A DNA stretch of 64,000 bases, taken from Diphasiastrum complanatum (Eukaryota; Streptophyta; Lycopodiopsida; Lycopodiales; Lycopodiaceae). Positions 11,946-23,709 of this stretch are shown one piece after another; positions within the stretch are counted from its first letter, which is position 1, and every line of letters begins with the position of its first letter. The stretch is from NCBI GenBank assembly GCA_029204225.1, contig CM055114.1:16637502-16701501 (forward strand), in the 5' to 3' direction. The notes beneath the pieces were generated by a model. It worked only from the letters and a program-made list of their open reading frames with translations. It made no database searches and had not been told where the DNA came from. The position numbers were made by a program, and so were the translations under genes.

Positions 11946-12591
11946 CGCCATATTCACAAACAAAAGGCAAACAAAGAAAAGAGATTGAGGATGATGAGCA
12001 ACAGTAGATGAGAGAATAAGAGAAGAGGGCGAAGTAGAATTGAGGTTGCAAGTAACAAGAGAAGCTATGTACATGTGCTGTTTTTTCTTTGTAATATAGA
12101 ATGCATGTTGTTGTTGTGTGAAGGTGAAAGCAATTATATGTATCTTCATTCTCGTTTTCAAAAGAAGAAGCAAATAGGACCTGATATATGTACCACAATT
12201 TGCACGAGGAAGAAATGTGGAAAACAAAGGCATTATAATTTGAAGTATATTGTTGAATGTGATTTGCAAGCTACAAATGCCAAAAGTAATAAATAAAAAA
12301 ATTAATTGTTTTTTGGTAGTTGAATTGCTACTTTTTTATTTATTGGAAACTCAACGATAACTAGTCTCTCTCTGTATGTATTGGAAACTAGGCAAATATC
12401 ACCATCTTTGGGGAAAGTTACAAAGTATAAAAATGGAATTAACATTTTTTTTTTAAATTGACACCATGAAAATTTTGACATTTTCTTATATATACATATA
12501 AATCCTTTTGCCAGTAATAGTCTTTGGGAAACAAAAAAAACTTTGAAAAATGCAGGTTTTCTTGAATCTTGAAAGTGCTCTCAAAAAACTT

Positions 12592-12596
<5 letters not shown>
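11946..12596. other. No gene recognised
   Basis: AT-rich spacer. The frames near 11910-12296 overlap the BPS1-like relic and lack any recognisable motif. Confidence 0.4.

Positions 12597-12633
<37 letters not shown>
12597..12633. repeat. (TA)n microsatellite
   Basis: An uninterrupted TA dinucleotide run of about 37 bp, directly before the first copy of repeat A. Confidence 0.95.
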
Positions 12634-12636
<3 letters not shown>

Positions 12637-13105
12637 AACTTATGTATATTTTTGCGCATGTGTATGGGTGCACCCATGCATCCTCCTCCCCTCACCCATG
12701 CATGAGCTTTTTCTAACTAAAAAACTTGGGAAAGAGGATGCATGTATGGGGATGTGCATATCCCCATACATTTGCACATTGTGTGCATTGAGGGGTGGAC
12801 CCCAAAAAGATTCCTCACCCCTCCCTCCCACCCACTCACTAAATTCAAATACTTAAAGTTTGAAGTTAAGGTTTTATTTTCTTCACACACTTCAATGTGC
12901 TTTAAACTTTAGCCAATAATCTTTATTACTTGGCTTTCATATATATTTAAAATTATCAAAGTTTTACCCATAAATCATGAACATAAAAAATTTTCTTGAC
13001 TACCATAAACTGGTTTTTTTTTTTTTCGATCCTTCAAATTCCTATCTTGGCCCGCCATTTTTAGGAATGTTTAACCACAAGCCCAAACTCACTAGCTTTA
13101 ACTCC
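12625..13105. repeat. Repeat A, copy 1
   Basis: A sequence of about 480 bp that recurs at 15487-15978. It starts with atttaaacttatgta, contains cacccatgcatcctcctccc and a hairpin tgtatgggga...tccccataca (about 12745-12772), and ends near cactagctttaactcc. No protein or TIR was recognised. The repeat may be a MITE-like or LTR-derived element. Confidence 0.8.
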
Positions 13106-13239
13106 TAAATCGTTACCCACAAGCTTTTATCCATGGGCCAAAAAATGCACAATTAAGAAAAAATGAGGGGGATGGTGTGAGGGGAGTAAACGAGACAATA
13201 AAAAGAGAAAAATAGGGGGGGGAGGGGGGATTTGGAACA

Positions 13240-13445
13240 CACGTGCATGCACACACACACACACGTGCACGCACGCACACATGTGTGTGTGAGTGAGTGA
13301 GTGTGTGTGTGTGTGTGTGTGCGCACGCGCACGCGTGTGTGTGTGTGCACCTATGTGTGTGTGCATGTGCACATGTTCGTTGTGTGTGTGACCCCCGACA
13401 CAAAGAATGCTTGTGTGTGTGCACACGCGCGTGCACACACACACA
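13240..13445. repeat. Compound (CA)n/(TG)n microsatellite
   Basis: About 200 bp of alternating purine-pyrimidine runs (acacac, gtgtgt, cgcacgcg) that switch strand several times. Such sequence can form hairpins or Z-DNA. The long frames read through it are low-complexity artefacts. Confidence 0.9.
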
Positions 13446-13519
13446 TCTCCATATAAAAAACCTTTTGTGGATGAGATATATTGTATGAAGTATAGAAGAC
13501 TCTAGAGTCCTTTTTTCTC

Positions 13520-13521
<2 letters not shown>

Positions 13522-13569
<48 letters not shown>
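13522..13569. repeat. (CT)n microsatellite
   Basis: Perfect CT run of about 48 bp. Confidence 0.95.
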
Positions 13570-13571
<2 letters not shown>

Positions 13572-14716
13572 CAGGCCGACCAACCACCCATAGAGGGAGG
13601 AAGGTCCCTCCATGCCCCTAAAAAAAATGAAGAAGGTTAGAATGTGTGTGTGTGTAGATATATAAACAAGATGGTGCCTCCATTCCATTAAAAGTAAATA
13701 TATCAATATTTACTCGCCCCCCACGCACACGCGCACACACGCACACACTTTTTCTTGAATGTAAACCTCTCATAAAAAAATATGAATGTAAATTCACTTA
13801 AAAATGTAAACCCCCACTCTCCATAAAACCAAAAATGTGAAGGAGCTTTTTGGCTCCCCATAAATTAAGTTTTCTTTTTTTTAAAAGGAAACAAAAAATA
13901 GTCCCCATCAAGAAAGAAATTCCCCCACCTCCCCCAACAAACTAAGGCTTTTAAGGGTAGGAGCATATCTTTTTTTAACACTCCCTCGTCCTTTTTTGTC
14001 ACATGGCAAAACTCACCCACCCATCTCCCACGAGCACTTAAACCATCAGCCTCTTGCCCAAACAACTTGCTTTTAACTATTAGAGAGCACACCCGCACTT
14101 CGCCCACCCCATATGTTCTCCTCTTCTCTTGTCAATCCACCTAAAAAAAACATCATCGATGAGCAGAACCGCACTAAGATTTATTATATGGCTTTCGTAT
14201 TTATTTTGAATTACCAAAATTTTACCCATAGATCATGAACAGAAAGTTTTACCCAAAGTTCTTTACTTCGTCTAGCATCCATGCTCTATTGAAGAACATA
14301 TTTGCTAATCATCATCCTTGCAACGACTGTGGGAAATAGCAGAAGTTGAATATCTAAAACTAGACTTTTTTTTTATTTATTCAAATTGAAATGGAAATTT
14401 GACATGAAGTTCTCCTTTGTTCTTACCTCTAGGGTTCTTCCTTTTTCTTTCTTCCCAACTCTATAGTTTTTTATTCTCTTGATGTACAAGTTTGCTTGAT
14501 CAATATGTCTCATCATTTTCTCTTGCTCCTGTAGTACCTTGCCAGGAATAGATGTGACAATCTACCTCTGAAATCCTAACACATGCGATCTTTTGGTTTT
14601 GATCCAACCCTGTTTCTCATTTGAAAGACAAGTTTTTTACTTTTGGTAACCTTGGTTGAACTGTTACATCACCTCAAGTATTGTCATCTTTGAGAGCTAC
14701 AAAATGCATTCATATG
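13570..14716. other. Spacer with a partial repeat A match, no gene
   Basis: A short stretch near 14175-14260 (tatggctttcgtatttattttgaattaccaaa) matches the 3' part of repeat A. The remainder is AT-rich with poly-T tracts and no recognisable coding sequence. Confidence 0.5.
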
Positions 14717-14803
14717 CTTCTTGGTTTCCAAGGGGAGGCTCGAACCTGGGACCAAAGAAACTTTGGATGCCAAGCTAACCAGTTGAGCCAACCCCGTTGG
14801 GTT
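14717..14803 (-). mobile_element. Short tRNA-derived retroposon (SINE-like) with 16-bp TSD
   Basis: An 87-bp insert is flanked by perfect 16-bp direct repeats AAAATGCATTCATATG at 14701-14716 and 14804-14819. The minus strand reads as a tRNA-like sequence with a Pol III A box (TGGCTCAACTGG) and B box (GGTTCGAGCC) at tRNA-like spacing, beginning near ggggttggctc and ending ...ccttggaaaccaagaag. The acceptor and D stems pair poorly, so it is not a working tRNA. A perfect long TSD plus Pol III boxes is the mark of a SINE. It is unusually short, being little more than the tRNA-like head. Confidence 0.75.
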
Positions 14804-15221
14804 AAAATGCATTCATATGAAGGAAGGTCAAATGAATGGTGTTCATTTTTCAATTGCACACTTTTTTAGGGCTCACCAAGAACTGGGCATCTTGAATAAT
14901 TGAGATTAGTGTCTCCGAGAGACGTCAATTTCTTTTTTCATCACTAGTATCTAACTTTATCCATACTTGCAACAACCTGCTTGGTGTGCTGATAAAGTCA
15001 GTCGTTTACTTTTTGGCATTTTCAAGAAGTGGTCCAGTATTGCAATGAGCTCCCCATGCGTGTCGTCTGTTCCATCCAGTGCTGCACGTCGAGACGAGCC
15101 CGCCTCAACAAATCGGGCTCCAAGCAGTTTAGTATACATAGAGAAATGCACATGCACACTCATATACACATGCACACACCATCGGCCACATAAATCACAC
15201 ATGCATACACACACGCACACT

Positions 15222-15250
15222 TCACACACACACACACACACACACACACA
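15222..15250. repeat. (CA)n microsatellite
   Basis: CA run of about 29 bp within a wider CA-rich stretch from about 15130 to 15440. Confidence 0.9.
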
Positions 15251-15304
15251 TCATGGACCACATAAATCACGCACACCATCAAGGACAAATCATACACACA
15301 AATC

Positions 15305-15455
15305 CACATACACAGATAACACATGCACTCACGTACATACACACACATACATCGGCCACCCGTCAACGACCATCAGCGACCACATACACAGATAACACAT
15401 GCACTCACATACATACACACACATACATCGGCCACCCGCCAACGACCATCAGTTG
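15305..15455. repeat. Tandem duplication, 76-bp unit
   Basis: Two nearly identical copies (15305-15380 and 15381-15455) starting cacatacacagataacacat and ending with cggccacccg..aacgaccatcag. Confidence 0.9.
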
Positions 15456-15486
15456 TCCATTGCCCGTCAACAATGGGCAGTCTATA

Positions 15487-15978
15487 TATATATTTAAACT
15501 TATGTACACTTTTGCACATGTGTATGGGTGCACCCATGCATCCTCCTCCCCTCATCCATGCATGAGCTTTTTTTAACTAAAAAACTTGGGGAGAAGGATG
15601 CATGTATGGGGAAAGTGCATATCCCCATACATTTGCACATTGTGCACATTGGGGGGTGGGCCCCAAAAAGATTTCCCACCCCTCCCTCCCAATCACTAAA
15701 TTCAAATATCTTTCTCTAAATTCAAATATTTAAAGTTTGAAGTTTATTTTCTTCACACACTTTAATATGTTTTAAAATTTAGCCAATAATCTTTATTACA
15801 TGGCTTTCTTATTTATTTTGAATTACCAAAGTTTTACCCATAAATCATGAACGGAAATTTTTTTTTGACTACCTAAAATTGCCTTTTTTTTTTTTTCAAT
15901 TCTTCAAATCTCTATCTTGGCCTACCATTTTCATGAATGTTTAAGCACAAGCCCAAACGCACTATCTTTAACTCCAAA
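15487..15978. repeat. Repeat A, copy 2
   Basis: Closely similar to 12625-13105 with a few indels. It keeps the cacccatgcatcctcctccc block and the tgtatgggga...tccccataca hairpin (about 15604-15631). Confidence 0.85.
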
Positions 15979-16009
15979 GGATTGAACTTTTCCAAATGAT
16001 TGAAGGACC

Positions 16010-16195
16010 TTGTACTGTCAAGTCAAATTTTTTAAAAGACTCGAATTTTTTCGATGACTCAAATTTTTCGAAAGACTCGATTTTATTTTCCCGAAGATTA
16101 GAATTTTTTTGAAGATTTGAATTTTTTCGAAGGCTCAAATTTTGACAAGGACGTTAATTTTTTTAAAGACTTGAATTTTTCCAAAGACTCAAATG
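16010..16195. repeat. Degenerate minisatellite, about 20-26 bp units
   Basis: Repeated variants of gactcgaattttttcgaa (for example aaagactcg, gaagattagaattttttt, aaggctcaaatttt). Units vary in length and sequence. Confidence 0.75.
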
Positions 16196-16299
16196 TTTGA
16201 TATTCGAGATGCGGAATGTGCGAAATCGGCCATCATCCAAATCATCGGCCGCCACCTAAATCGGCCTCCATTGCTCGTCAACAACGGGCACTCTTTACT

Positions 16300-16455
16300 A
16301 GTATATATATATATAAACTTATGTACACTTTTGTATGCATGGGTGAGGGACCCCATGCATCCTCCTCCCTCACCCATGCATACACTTTTTCAAAAATTCA
16401 AAAAAAAAGGATGCATGTATGGGGAGGAGGATGCATGGCCCTCCTCCCCATGCAT
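16300..16455. repeat. Repeat A, partial copy 3, with strong hairpins
   Basis: It resembles the first part of repeat A but carries two different stem-loops. One has perfect 18-bp arms at 16333-16350 and 16366-16383; the other has perfect 12-bp arms (atggggaggagg / cctcctccccat) at 16419-16430 and 16440-16451. Confidence 0.75.
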
Positions 16456-16807
16456 TCATGCATATTGGCTGCCTAAGTCAGTTGCAGATTGAAGGGCCAA
16501 ATGCCCATTGTAGGCCTTTTCCCCTTCAAATAAAGGGCATCTAAATCATTCACCCTTCAAATATGAAACCAAAATAAATGTGCAATCCTTCAGTTTTAAG
16601 AGAAACCTATTGTCTTGAAAGGTAGAGTTGCCCTTCAATTCAATCTGCACCATTGTCCCTAAGCCTTTATTGGCCACCCTAGCACCCTAGACATTAAATG
16701 GCCACCTTCTCATTAATAACTAACAGGACAATTCTGGTTTGTTAATGAACCCACTATCATTAATAACTAATAGGTCACTTATGGTTTGTTAATGAACCCA
16801 GCATGGG

Positions 16808-16809
<2 letters not shown>

Positions 16810-16846
<37 letters not shown>
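16810..16846. repeat. (TC)n microsatellite
   Basis: Perfect dinucleotide run of about 37 bp. Confidence 0.95.
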
Positions 16847-16850
<4 letters not shown>

Positions 16851-17300
16851 TTATGTTGAGAGAATTTTTGGATCGAGACTCTGTCTCTCACGTTTTGGAA
16901 CATTTCTAATCTCGATTTCTGGCTCTTGCATAATTGTTAATGGTGTATTTAAACTTACATTTGTTACGTTTGCGATTTTTGGCTTTCGGGGAATCGTTGA
17001 TGGTGTATTTACATTGGCAGCTTAATCGATAGCACTGAGCACACTGAGCACTTATATCTCTATCTCTCTCTCGCTCTCTCGCTCTCTCTAGCGTGCACGA
17101 TTTTTGCGTTTTGGAGATTTTTGGATTGGATCGTTGGCTTCATTTTAAATTGGAGGCTTGGAGGCTTCATTTTGGATTGGAGGCTACATTTTCTGGCTTG
17201 GATCTTGATTGGCTGCTGGAAATATGCACAGGTATCTCTCTCAGAAATTAGAAGACTCTCCCTCTCTCTCTCTCATGCATCACACCATCAAAACGGTGGC

Positions 17301-17439
<139 letters not shown>

Positions 17440-17681
17440 GGAGTGCAGATCGGGACTATCTTTTTCTTGCATCATGGCCCGGACTGGAATGCGATGTGCA
17501 TCGTGATTGGCATTTTCTTGGATTTGGTGTGGATTGCGACTGGCATTTTCTTGGATTCGGTGTGGATCACGATTGGCAAACTATCAGACTCTACTATCAG
17601 AATCTGCTATCAAACCGTGAGGTGTTGTTGCTATCGGAACGTGAGCCGCTGGAAAACCTGTTATCAAAACCTACTATCAAA

Positions 17682-17684
<3 letters not shown>

Positions 17685-17758
<74 letters not shown>
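17685..17758. repeat. Compound (CT)n-(AT)n microsatellite
   Basis: A CT run (17685-17716) joined to an AT run (17716-17758). Confidence 0.95.
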
Positions 17759-17761
<3 letters not shown>

Positions 17762-17859
17762 AGCTATGCAAGATTTCGCATATCTCACATCGAAAATCTC
17801 AAAGTATATCGAAATTCAGGAGCTATGTGAGATTTTCGAGGGAGAGCAATAGATAGTAC

Positions 17860-20086
17860 AAAGAGCAATGATTATAAGTGTCATACTTGTTTGACGTTTG
17901 TCACATACTTGTATCAATATTAAAAGTTTGTGCATTGTCCTATGCTTTAAAATCTAATGATTTTTTTGGCTTTGCTGTGATAATGTCAAAAACTATCATA
18001 ACAATGTCTCAACTATGTGAGTTTGAGCATAAAAAATACATTTTTTCTTAAATCGTTTTTGAATGCAATCTTCTTTTTTCTTTTCTTTCTTTTTCGATAA
18101 GTTTGAAAGATCCGTTTGAGCTTGAGTGCACAGATGCAAGGCACAACTTCTCATGAGCTTAGGTCACCATATTTTCTAGGATAACATCTATTGGTAAATT
18201 TTTTTCTTAGCAAATTGCAAAAAATTTCTCTTACTTTTGGAAATTCTAGAATTGTTCTAAATGTTGAAACACATTTCAAATGTTTGCCGCACAACACTAT
18301 CCGGAGGAGAAAAACAAAAGACAACAATAAAAGCCTATGCATCTTCAAGCTTGTTGGAGTAGTACCTTAGTAACAATGATTCTTGTACAATAAATTGTGA
18401 GCAGTTACCAAAGAGAAGAAAAAAGTTACTAGAGAGAACTATTGCAACATAACGTGGCTCTACATTTAGCTGGAACGAAGCCACAAAAGTCATTCTAAAT
18501 AGGTACGTTAAAACTAATAGGTTTTGACAATAAGAAGTTCCCAACTTAAAAGCAAAGCAAAGCAAAGAAATCAACAATGAAACGATGTCTCAAATGGCCA
18601 TTATCAACCGAGAAAATGGTGCTTCACATCAATGATTTCTATCTCAAAAATGTAACTTGATCTTTGCCATAGAATTGGCTTCTTGACTATCATCATAAGT
18701 GCGCTCAGGTCTGGTAGAGAATGGTACATGTATTTCATCTCTGAAGTGTAATTTGGTGACCATAAAAATGTGCTTGGTCTCTGCTACAGAAAAAGCGATG
18801 GATTTATGCTATAGAATTGACTCGATTGTTGGCAACAGAAGTGCGCTGAGCTATAAGCATTTGCTTTGTCATAAACGATGAGTCAATCGATAGAACAAAA
18901 TGCTGATGCATTGCTGACTGATACATTATTTATGGAGCTCTGTCTCATCTTCTGATGATGCAATCATAGAGAGCATAGCCACTTTGTATAGATCGCTAGA
19001 CAATATGCTTGTTCACGTCCTCTGCTGGCCGTTATCCTGCTGATCCATCGTTGGCCAATGGGCTCTATTCCTCAACACACCTAAAGCCAAAATGAATCCA
19101 TCTTTGAGCTAGCTGAGGAAGTAGCACTCCATCACTGCCGGTGATGGAGGAATGAAGCCATTACTACTGGTAGAAAATAAATATGATTTACTTTTGTAGC
19201 TATGAAACCGAAGTCACTATGAAAAAACATTGAATAATAGAACGGAAGAGTCTAGATATGAATGAATACACTACCAACTCAGCATGAGCACCAATGCTTT
19301 ACCATGTTCAAGTTCTCAGAGCTGAATCAATGCAAGTATAAAAACACCAATATAAAAAATGAAAATATATAATTGTAAACAAAGAAACTAAGTAAACCTA
19401 AGTAAACAAAGAAATTCTTAGAAGAGACCTAAGTTTGAATGACAGAGTCAACCTTTTCTACAAGAGTTGCCTCTCCTCTAATTTTATATTTGAAGGAGCC
19501 GGCCTAATCTATCACATTTTTCATTAAGTGCATTATTTTGTAGCTAGTTACATGCTGATTCTGAAGAGGCTACACGCACTTTTACTGCTAGACATTCGCA
19601 CTTTTGTGGGGAGTCATTTCAGAGACAACATTCAATCACCCTTTTGGCTGGAAAATAATCACACTTTTGTTGAAAAATAATTGCAGTTATGTGGCCAGTA
19701 AGTCGTTGAATGCAGAGGCCAAAATTTGTGGCCAGAGACAATTGCACTCCTGCCGAAGAGAACCATGTATAAGCATGAAATGAGATAGAGAAGAGAGAAG
19801 ATCTACTTCTCCATGAGTTACATCCTTTATAGCATGTCCAAACCCTATTTGGCCACTTTTCTTTCTCTCCAAAATGTAAACCTTACTATTTTTGGGACTA
19901 GATTTAATGTACCCAACATTCAAATTTGAATCTACTCAAACTCGACTTCTAACTTTTCCACACTTTCCAAAAGTGTTTATTCAAATGAAATTTAGACTAA
20001 TTAGCTTTGAAAAGTCAAACTCTAAGTCTAATATAAAGTTGGCCTCAATTTGTCAAATATAAAAATGTAACAAAAATAATTAAACT
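17860..20086. other. No gene recognised
   Basis: AT-rich spacer of about 2.2 kb. Open frames stay below about 82 codons and show no domain motif. Around 18600-18900 there are loosely repeated phrases (ctctgctacagaaaaagcgatgg, gccatagaattgg), perhaps a very old internal duplication. I see no LTR or TIR borders. Confidence 0.5.
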
Positions 20087-20899
20087 AGTTGAATATTTTA
20101 CACTCAGCTTGGCTATGGTAAAGATGGACCTGATAACTGCCTGTTCATACATTTGTACATCAGAATGATCGTAATCACTCACAGACATAAAGTAAAATCA
20201 CACTCACACACAAGAAGCAAACACTTGATTACAATAAGCGTGATCATAGCCTCACGAAGCATGTACATATACGCATTAGAGGAGTTCTAAATCCAAAAAT
20301 GACCTTTGTAAAGATTCTTTTATATTTTTTTTCAATTTTTTCTTACACATGGACCAATCAAAACACTCAAATTTGAAATCTACGTAACGTAACTTTTTGA
20401 GTCCACATTTTGATTCCACACTAAAAATGGCATAACGTTTTAGTGGTAAGTCCGAATTTAGCGGAGTTTGGTGCATTGGAAAGCGCTCAACAAGGGCTTT
20501 CCAATGATATGTTACATGACACATTTTGAGCTACGATTAAAAAGTTATGGCAAGTCAAAGGTATTAGTGTTATAATATTTTAATAATATAAACTACATCT
20601 TGCACGAATTCTTAAAGGGTCTTTTTGGAGCTCAAAACTCCTCTAATGTCCGCATGCCTATATGATGACTATCGTATTTACACCTAGCATGTACAATATT
20701 CTTTGTCCTCATATCTACGTATACGCTGCTAATTATCGTGGCATCATGCATGCCAAGAAAACCTTTGCAAACCCTACACATCCTAGGAACATGACGAATC
20801 CATTTCCAACATGCCATGTGACTGAAGACGGTTAGCAATGACCGTTGACTGAAGACGGTTAGCAGTGACCATTGGTGTCAAGTGACATGGACACCAACA
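20087..20899 (-). repeat. 3' LTR of the minus-strand copia
   Basis: It matches 25248-25676 over the stretch ataaagtaaaatcacactca...catgtacatatacg and again from ccgcatgcc to gtgacatggacac. On the minus strand it starts TGTTGGTGTCC. It differs from the 5' LTR by the insert at 20274-20648, a missing block of about 32 bp, and a local duplication of gaagacggttagca near 20825-20865. The outer end is poorly conserved, so 20087 is an estimate. Confidence 0.8.
20274..20648. mobile_element. MITE-like insertion with inverted terminal repeats
   Basis: A 375-bp insert is present in the 3' LTR and absent from the 5' LTR of the same element. Its ends are perfect 13-bp inverted repeats, CATTAGAGGAGTT / AACTCCTCTAATG, extending imperfectly to nearly 40 bp (tccaaaaa.gaccttt). 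It has no coding capacity. A TA could be the target duplication if the true TIR begins GAGGAGTT, which would suggest a Tc1/mariner-like family, but the 5' LTR lacks the flanking bases needed to prove it. Confidence 0.75.
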
Positions 20900-20914
20900 A
20901 TCCTCATCTCAATG

Positions 20915-22905
20915 CTATCCATCTTCTCTGATGATGCTCTTCATTCCCATGGCATTTCTTAAGCATACAAATCTATCCTTCGATAGAGGCTTGGTCATTA
21001 TGTCGGCAGTCATCGTTTTGGTGGGACAGAACTCCAGTACCATCTTCTGACTTTGTACCAAATCTTTGACAAAGTGGTGCTGGATATCAATGTGTTTGTT
21101 CCGCTTATGTAGGCCTCCATTCCTGCATATGAAGATGTTGTCCTGGTTGTCATTGAAGATCTTCATCCCTTTTGTCGAGATGCCTATCTCGTGGCATAGA
21201 CTCTTGATCCAAACATACTCTCTAGCACCGTGACATATCCCCATTAATTCTGCTTCCATTGAGGAGAGAGCCACAAATTTTTGTTCGCTGCTTGCCCAGC
21301 TTACAGCTCCTCTGCCCATCATGAAGACGAACCCACAGGTAGATTTCATGTCATCTGCATCACCCGCCCAGTCAAAGTCAACGAACCCCTCAACGTTCTC
21401 AAAAGGAAATTTGTATTCCAACCCAAGCTGAATGCTTTTCTTTAAGTACTTCAGAACTCTTTTGGCTGCTTTCCAATTATCGATGTCTGGGTTTTCTAGA
21501 TACCTGCTAAGTGATCCAATTGTCGTGGCTATATCTAGCCTAGTGCATACCATGGCATACATCAGTGATCCCACTGGGCTCCTATATGGACATCGGTTCA
21601 TTTCTGCTCTGCCAGACTCAGTCTGAGGTGACATCTCCTTGCTCAATCTTATACCTTGTTCTTGTGGAGTTCCAACTTGATTACAATTTTCCATCCCAAA
21701 CCTTTTGAGCATATTAATGATGTACCTTTCCTGCCTTAGGTGGATAGACTTTCTGATCCTATTTCTTTCAACTTGAATTCCTAGGCGATAATGCAGCTGC
21801 CCCATATCTTTGATCTCAAACTCGGTCTTCAATTCTGCCTTATAGGACTTCAGCCTTGAAACGTCGTTACCAATCAAAATTATGTCATCCACATACAATG
21901 CTATGACAGTGATTTCCAAATGAGACCTTCTGACGAATATGCTCTGATCTGAGTTGCATTTCTTGAAATTTTGCTCACAAAGGTATATTTCAATCCATTC
22001 ATACCAGACCCTGGATGGATGATTGCTTTAATCCATACAGGGCTTTGTTGAGTTTGCAGACCATGTCCGACCCTTCCCTCTGGTTGTTTCATATACACGT
22101 CCTCGCTTAGTGTCCCATTCAGAAATGTGGTCTTCACGTCGAGCTGATAGATCTCCATGTCGTTGGCTGGTGCCCATGCAAGAATTATCCTAATCGATCC
22201 GATTCTAGCGACTGGGGCAAAAGTTTCATCAAAGTCCACGCCTTCTGTCTGCGAGCATCCTTTGGCTACTATATGTGCCTTGTATCTCTCCATGTTACCC
22301 TTTGCATCATATTTTAATTTATAAATCCATCTGCAACCAATGGCCCTCCTGCCTTCTGGTATGTGTACCAGACTCCACTCCATTTCCTCTGTCATTGCAT
22401 GGAGCCACTCATTCCAATCTCCCCTCTCTCGAGCTTCCTGGTAAGATCTTGGCTCTTCATCAGGTTCTTGACTCATGAATATCATCTCATCGAATCTTTG
22501 TGGGGCTCTCTTCACTTGGTTTGGTCTCGCCTCTACAATTGCCTCTGATCTCTCCCTATTGAACTTGATCTTGAGTCTTGGTTGACTCACTGTATCAGGT
22601 TCTTCATTTTCTTCCGCATCAAAAAATTCCTCCCTCAAAGACACATGACCATCAATGCTCTCATCACAGGTATGATCATTGGAAGATACGTTGTGTTGGG
22701 ATGTATTGGGGCTTGAAATGCTAATGACTTTTGTATGAAACGTCACGCCCCCCTTGAGTCCACGATCCGCATCAAAATTGGAGACCTTTTTTACCACAAC
22801 CGTGGGATCTTCATCAAACACAACATCCCTGGCATAAATGAACTTTCTTCTAATGGGATCAAAGAGCTTATATCCTTTAGTCCCCTCCGGATATCCTACA
22901 AACAA
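20915..22905 (-). pseudogene. Copia reverse transcriptase and RNase H
   Basis: The end of the integrase-RT linker, RT and RNase H of the minus-strand copia. The first frame (22905-21901) has FVGYPEGTKGYKLFDP and the RT N-terminal half (GCRWIYKLKYDAKGNMERYK, FDETFAPVARI, YQLDVKTTFLNG). A frameshift near 21905-22020 leads to the second frame (21919-20915) with the catalytic LYVDDI, a copia connection segment, RNase H (DWAGDADDMKSTCGF, SSMEAELMG, NDNQ) and the tail TADIMTKPL. RT motifs are intact; the frameshift and the upstream stop prevent one polyprotein. Confidence 0.92.
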
Positions 22906-23709
22906 TCATTTTTTGGACTTAGGATCAAGTTTCTTCCGTTTTTCTTTGGGAATGTGTACGTATGTAGTGCAGCCAAACACCCTGAAGTGATCTACCCTTG
23001 GCTTATGTCCGTACCACATCTCGTGAGGGGTTTTTCCTGCCAAGGCCTTTGTTGGAGATCTGTTGATTATGTGACATGCAGTTGCCACAACCTCTGCCCA
23101 TAGGTACTTAGGTAGATCATTCTCTTGCAACATGCAACGCATCATTTCCATCATTGTTCTGTTTTTTCTTTTCGCCAAGCCATTCTGTTTGGGAGTGTAT
23201 GGTACAATTAATTCTCTCAAGATACCATTCTTTAGGCAGAATTCATCGAATTCCTTGTTTTTGAATTCTCCTCCATTGTCACTTCTGAGCATCTTGACTT
23301 TCTTGTTGGTTTCACTCTCAACTATGCCCTTGAATGCCTTGAAACTTTCAAGCGCCTGAGATTTCTACTTCAAGGTCCAAATTTGAATCCTCCTCGTATA
23401 GTTGTCTGTGTATGTAATGAAGTACCTAGATCCACCGATAGATGGCACCTCCATTGGTCCACAGATGTCCGTGTGAATCAACTCAAGCACTTCAGTCGAT
23501 CTTGTTGGATGTATCTATGGAAAATGTTCTCTATGCTGCTTTCCAAAAATGCACACATCACATTTGTCTATCCCCTCCTTGACATCGTAATCAAACCCCC
23601 TCAGCATGTCGTCGTTTGCCAAGGTCTGAAGGCTCTTGCATCCTAGATGCCCCATCCGCCTATGCCGAAGATTGTTGATTCTGTTGGAGTCAACCGTCAG
23701 ACACGCCAT
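22906..23709 (-). pseudogene. Copia GAG-pre-integrase and integrase
   Basis: On the minus strand 23709-23515 gives the GAG-pre-integrase zinc region (HRRMGHLGCKS, CDVCIFGKQHR). A broken stretch holds the first Asp (HTDICGPMEV), and 23292-22906 gives SDNGGEF with the second Asp. The third residue is Lys, not Glu: NGLAKRKN with codon AAA at 23172-23170 instead of GAA. A TGA at 22908-22906 replaces Cys in KKCLFVGYPE. Catalysis would be lost even if the frame were continuous. Confidence 0.9.

Noticed and set aside
13113-13706. Minus-strand frame of 197 codons
   Set aside because: Most of it translates CA/TG and CT repeats into His-Thr and Arg-Glu runs. No domain.
14732-14795. Functional tRNA gene on the minus strand
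   Set aside because: A and B boxes are present, but the acceptor, D and T stems pair poorly and the unit is bounded by a target duplication, so a retroposon is the better reading.
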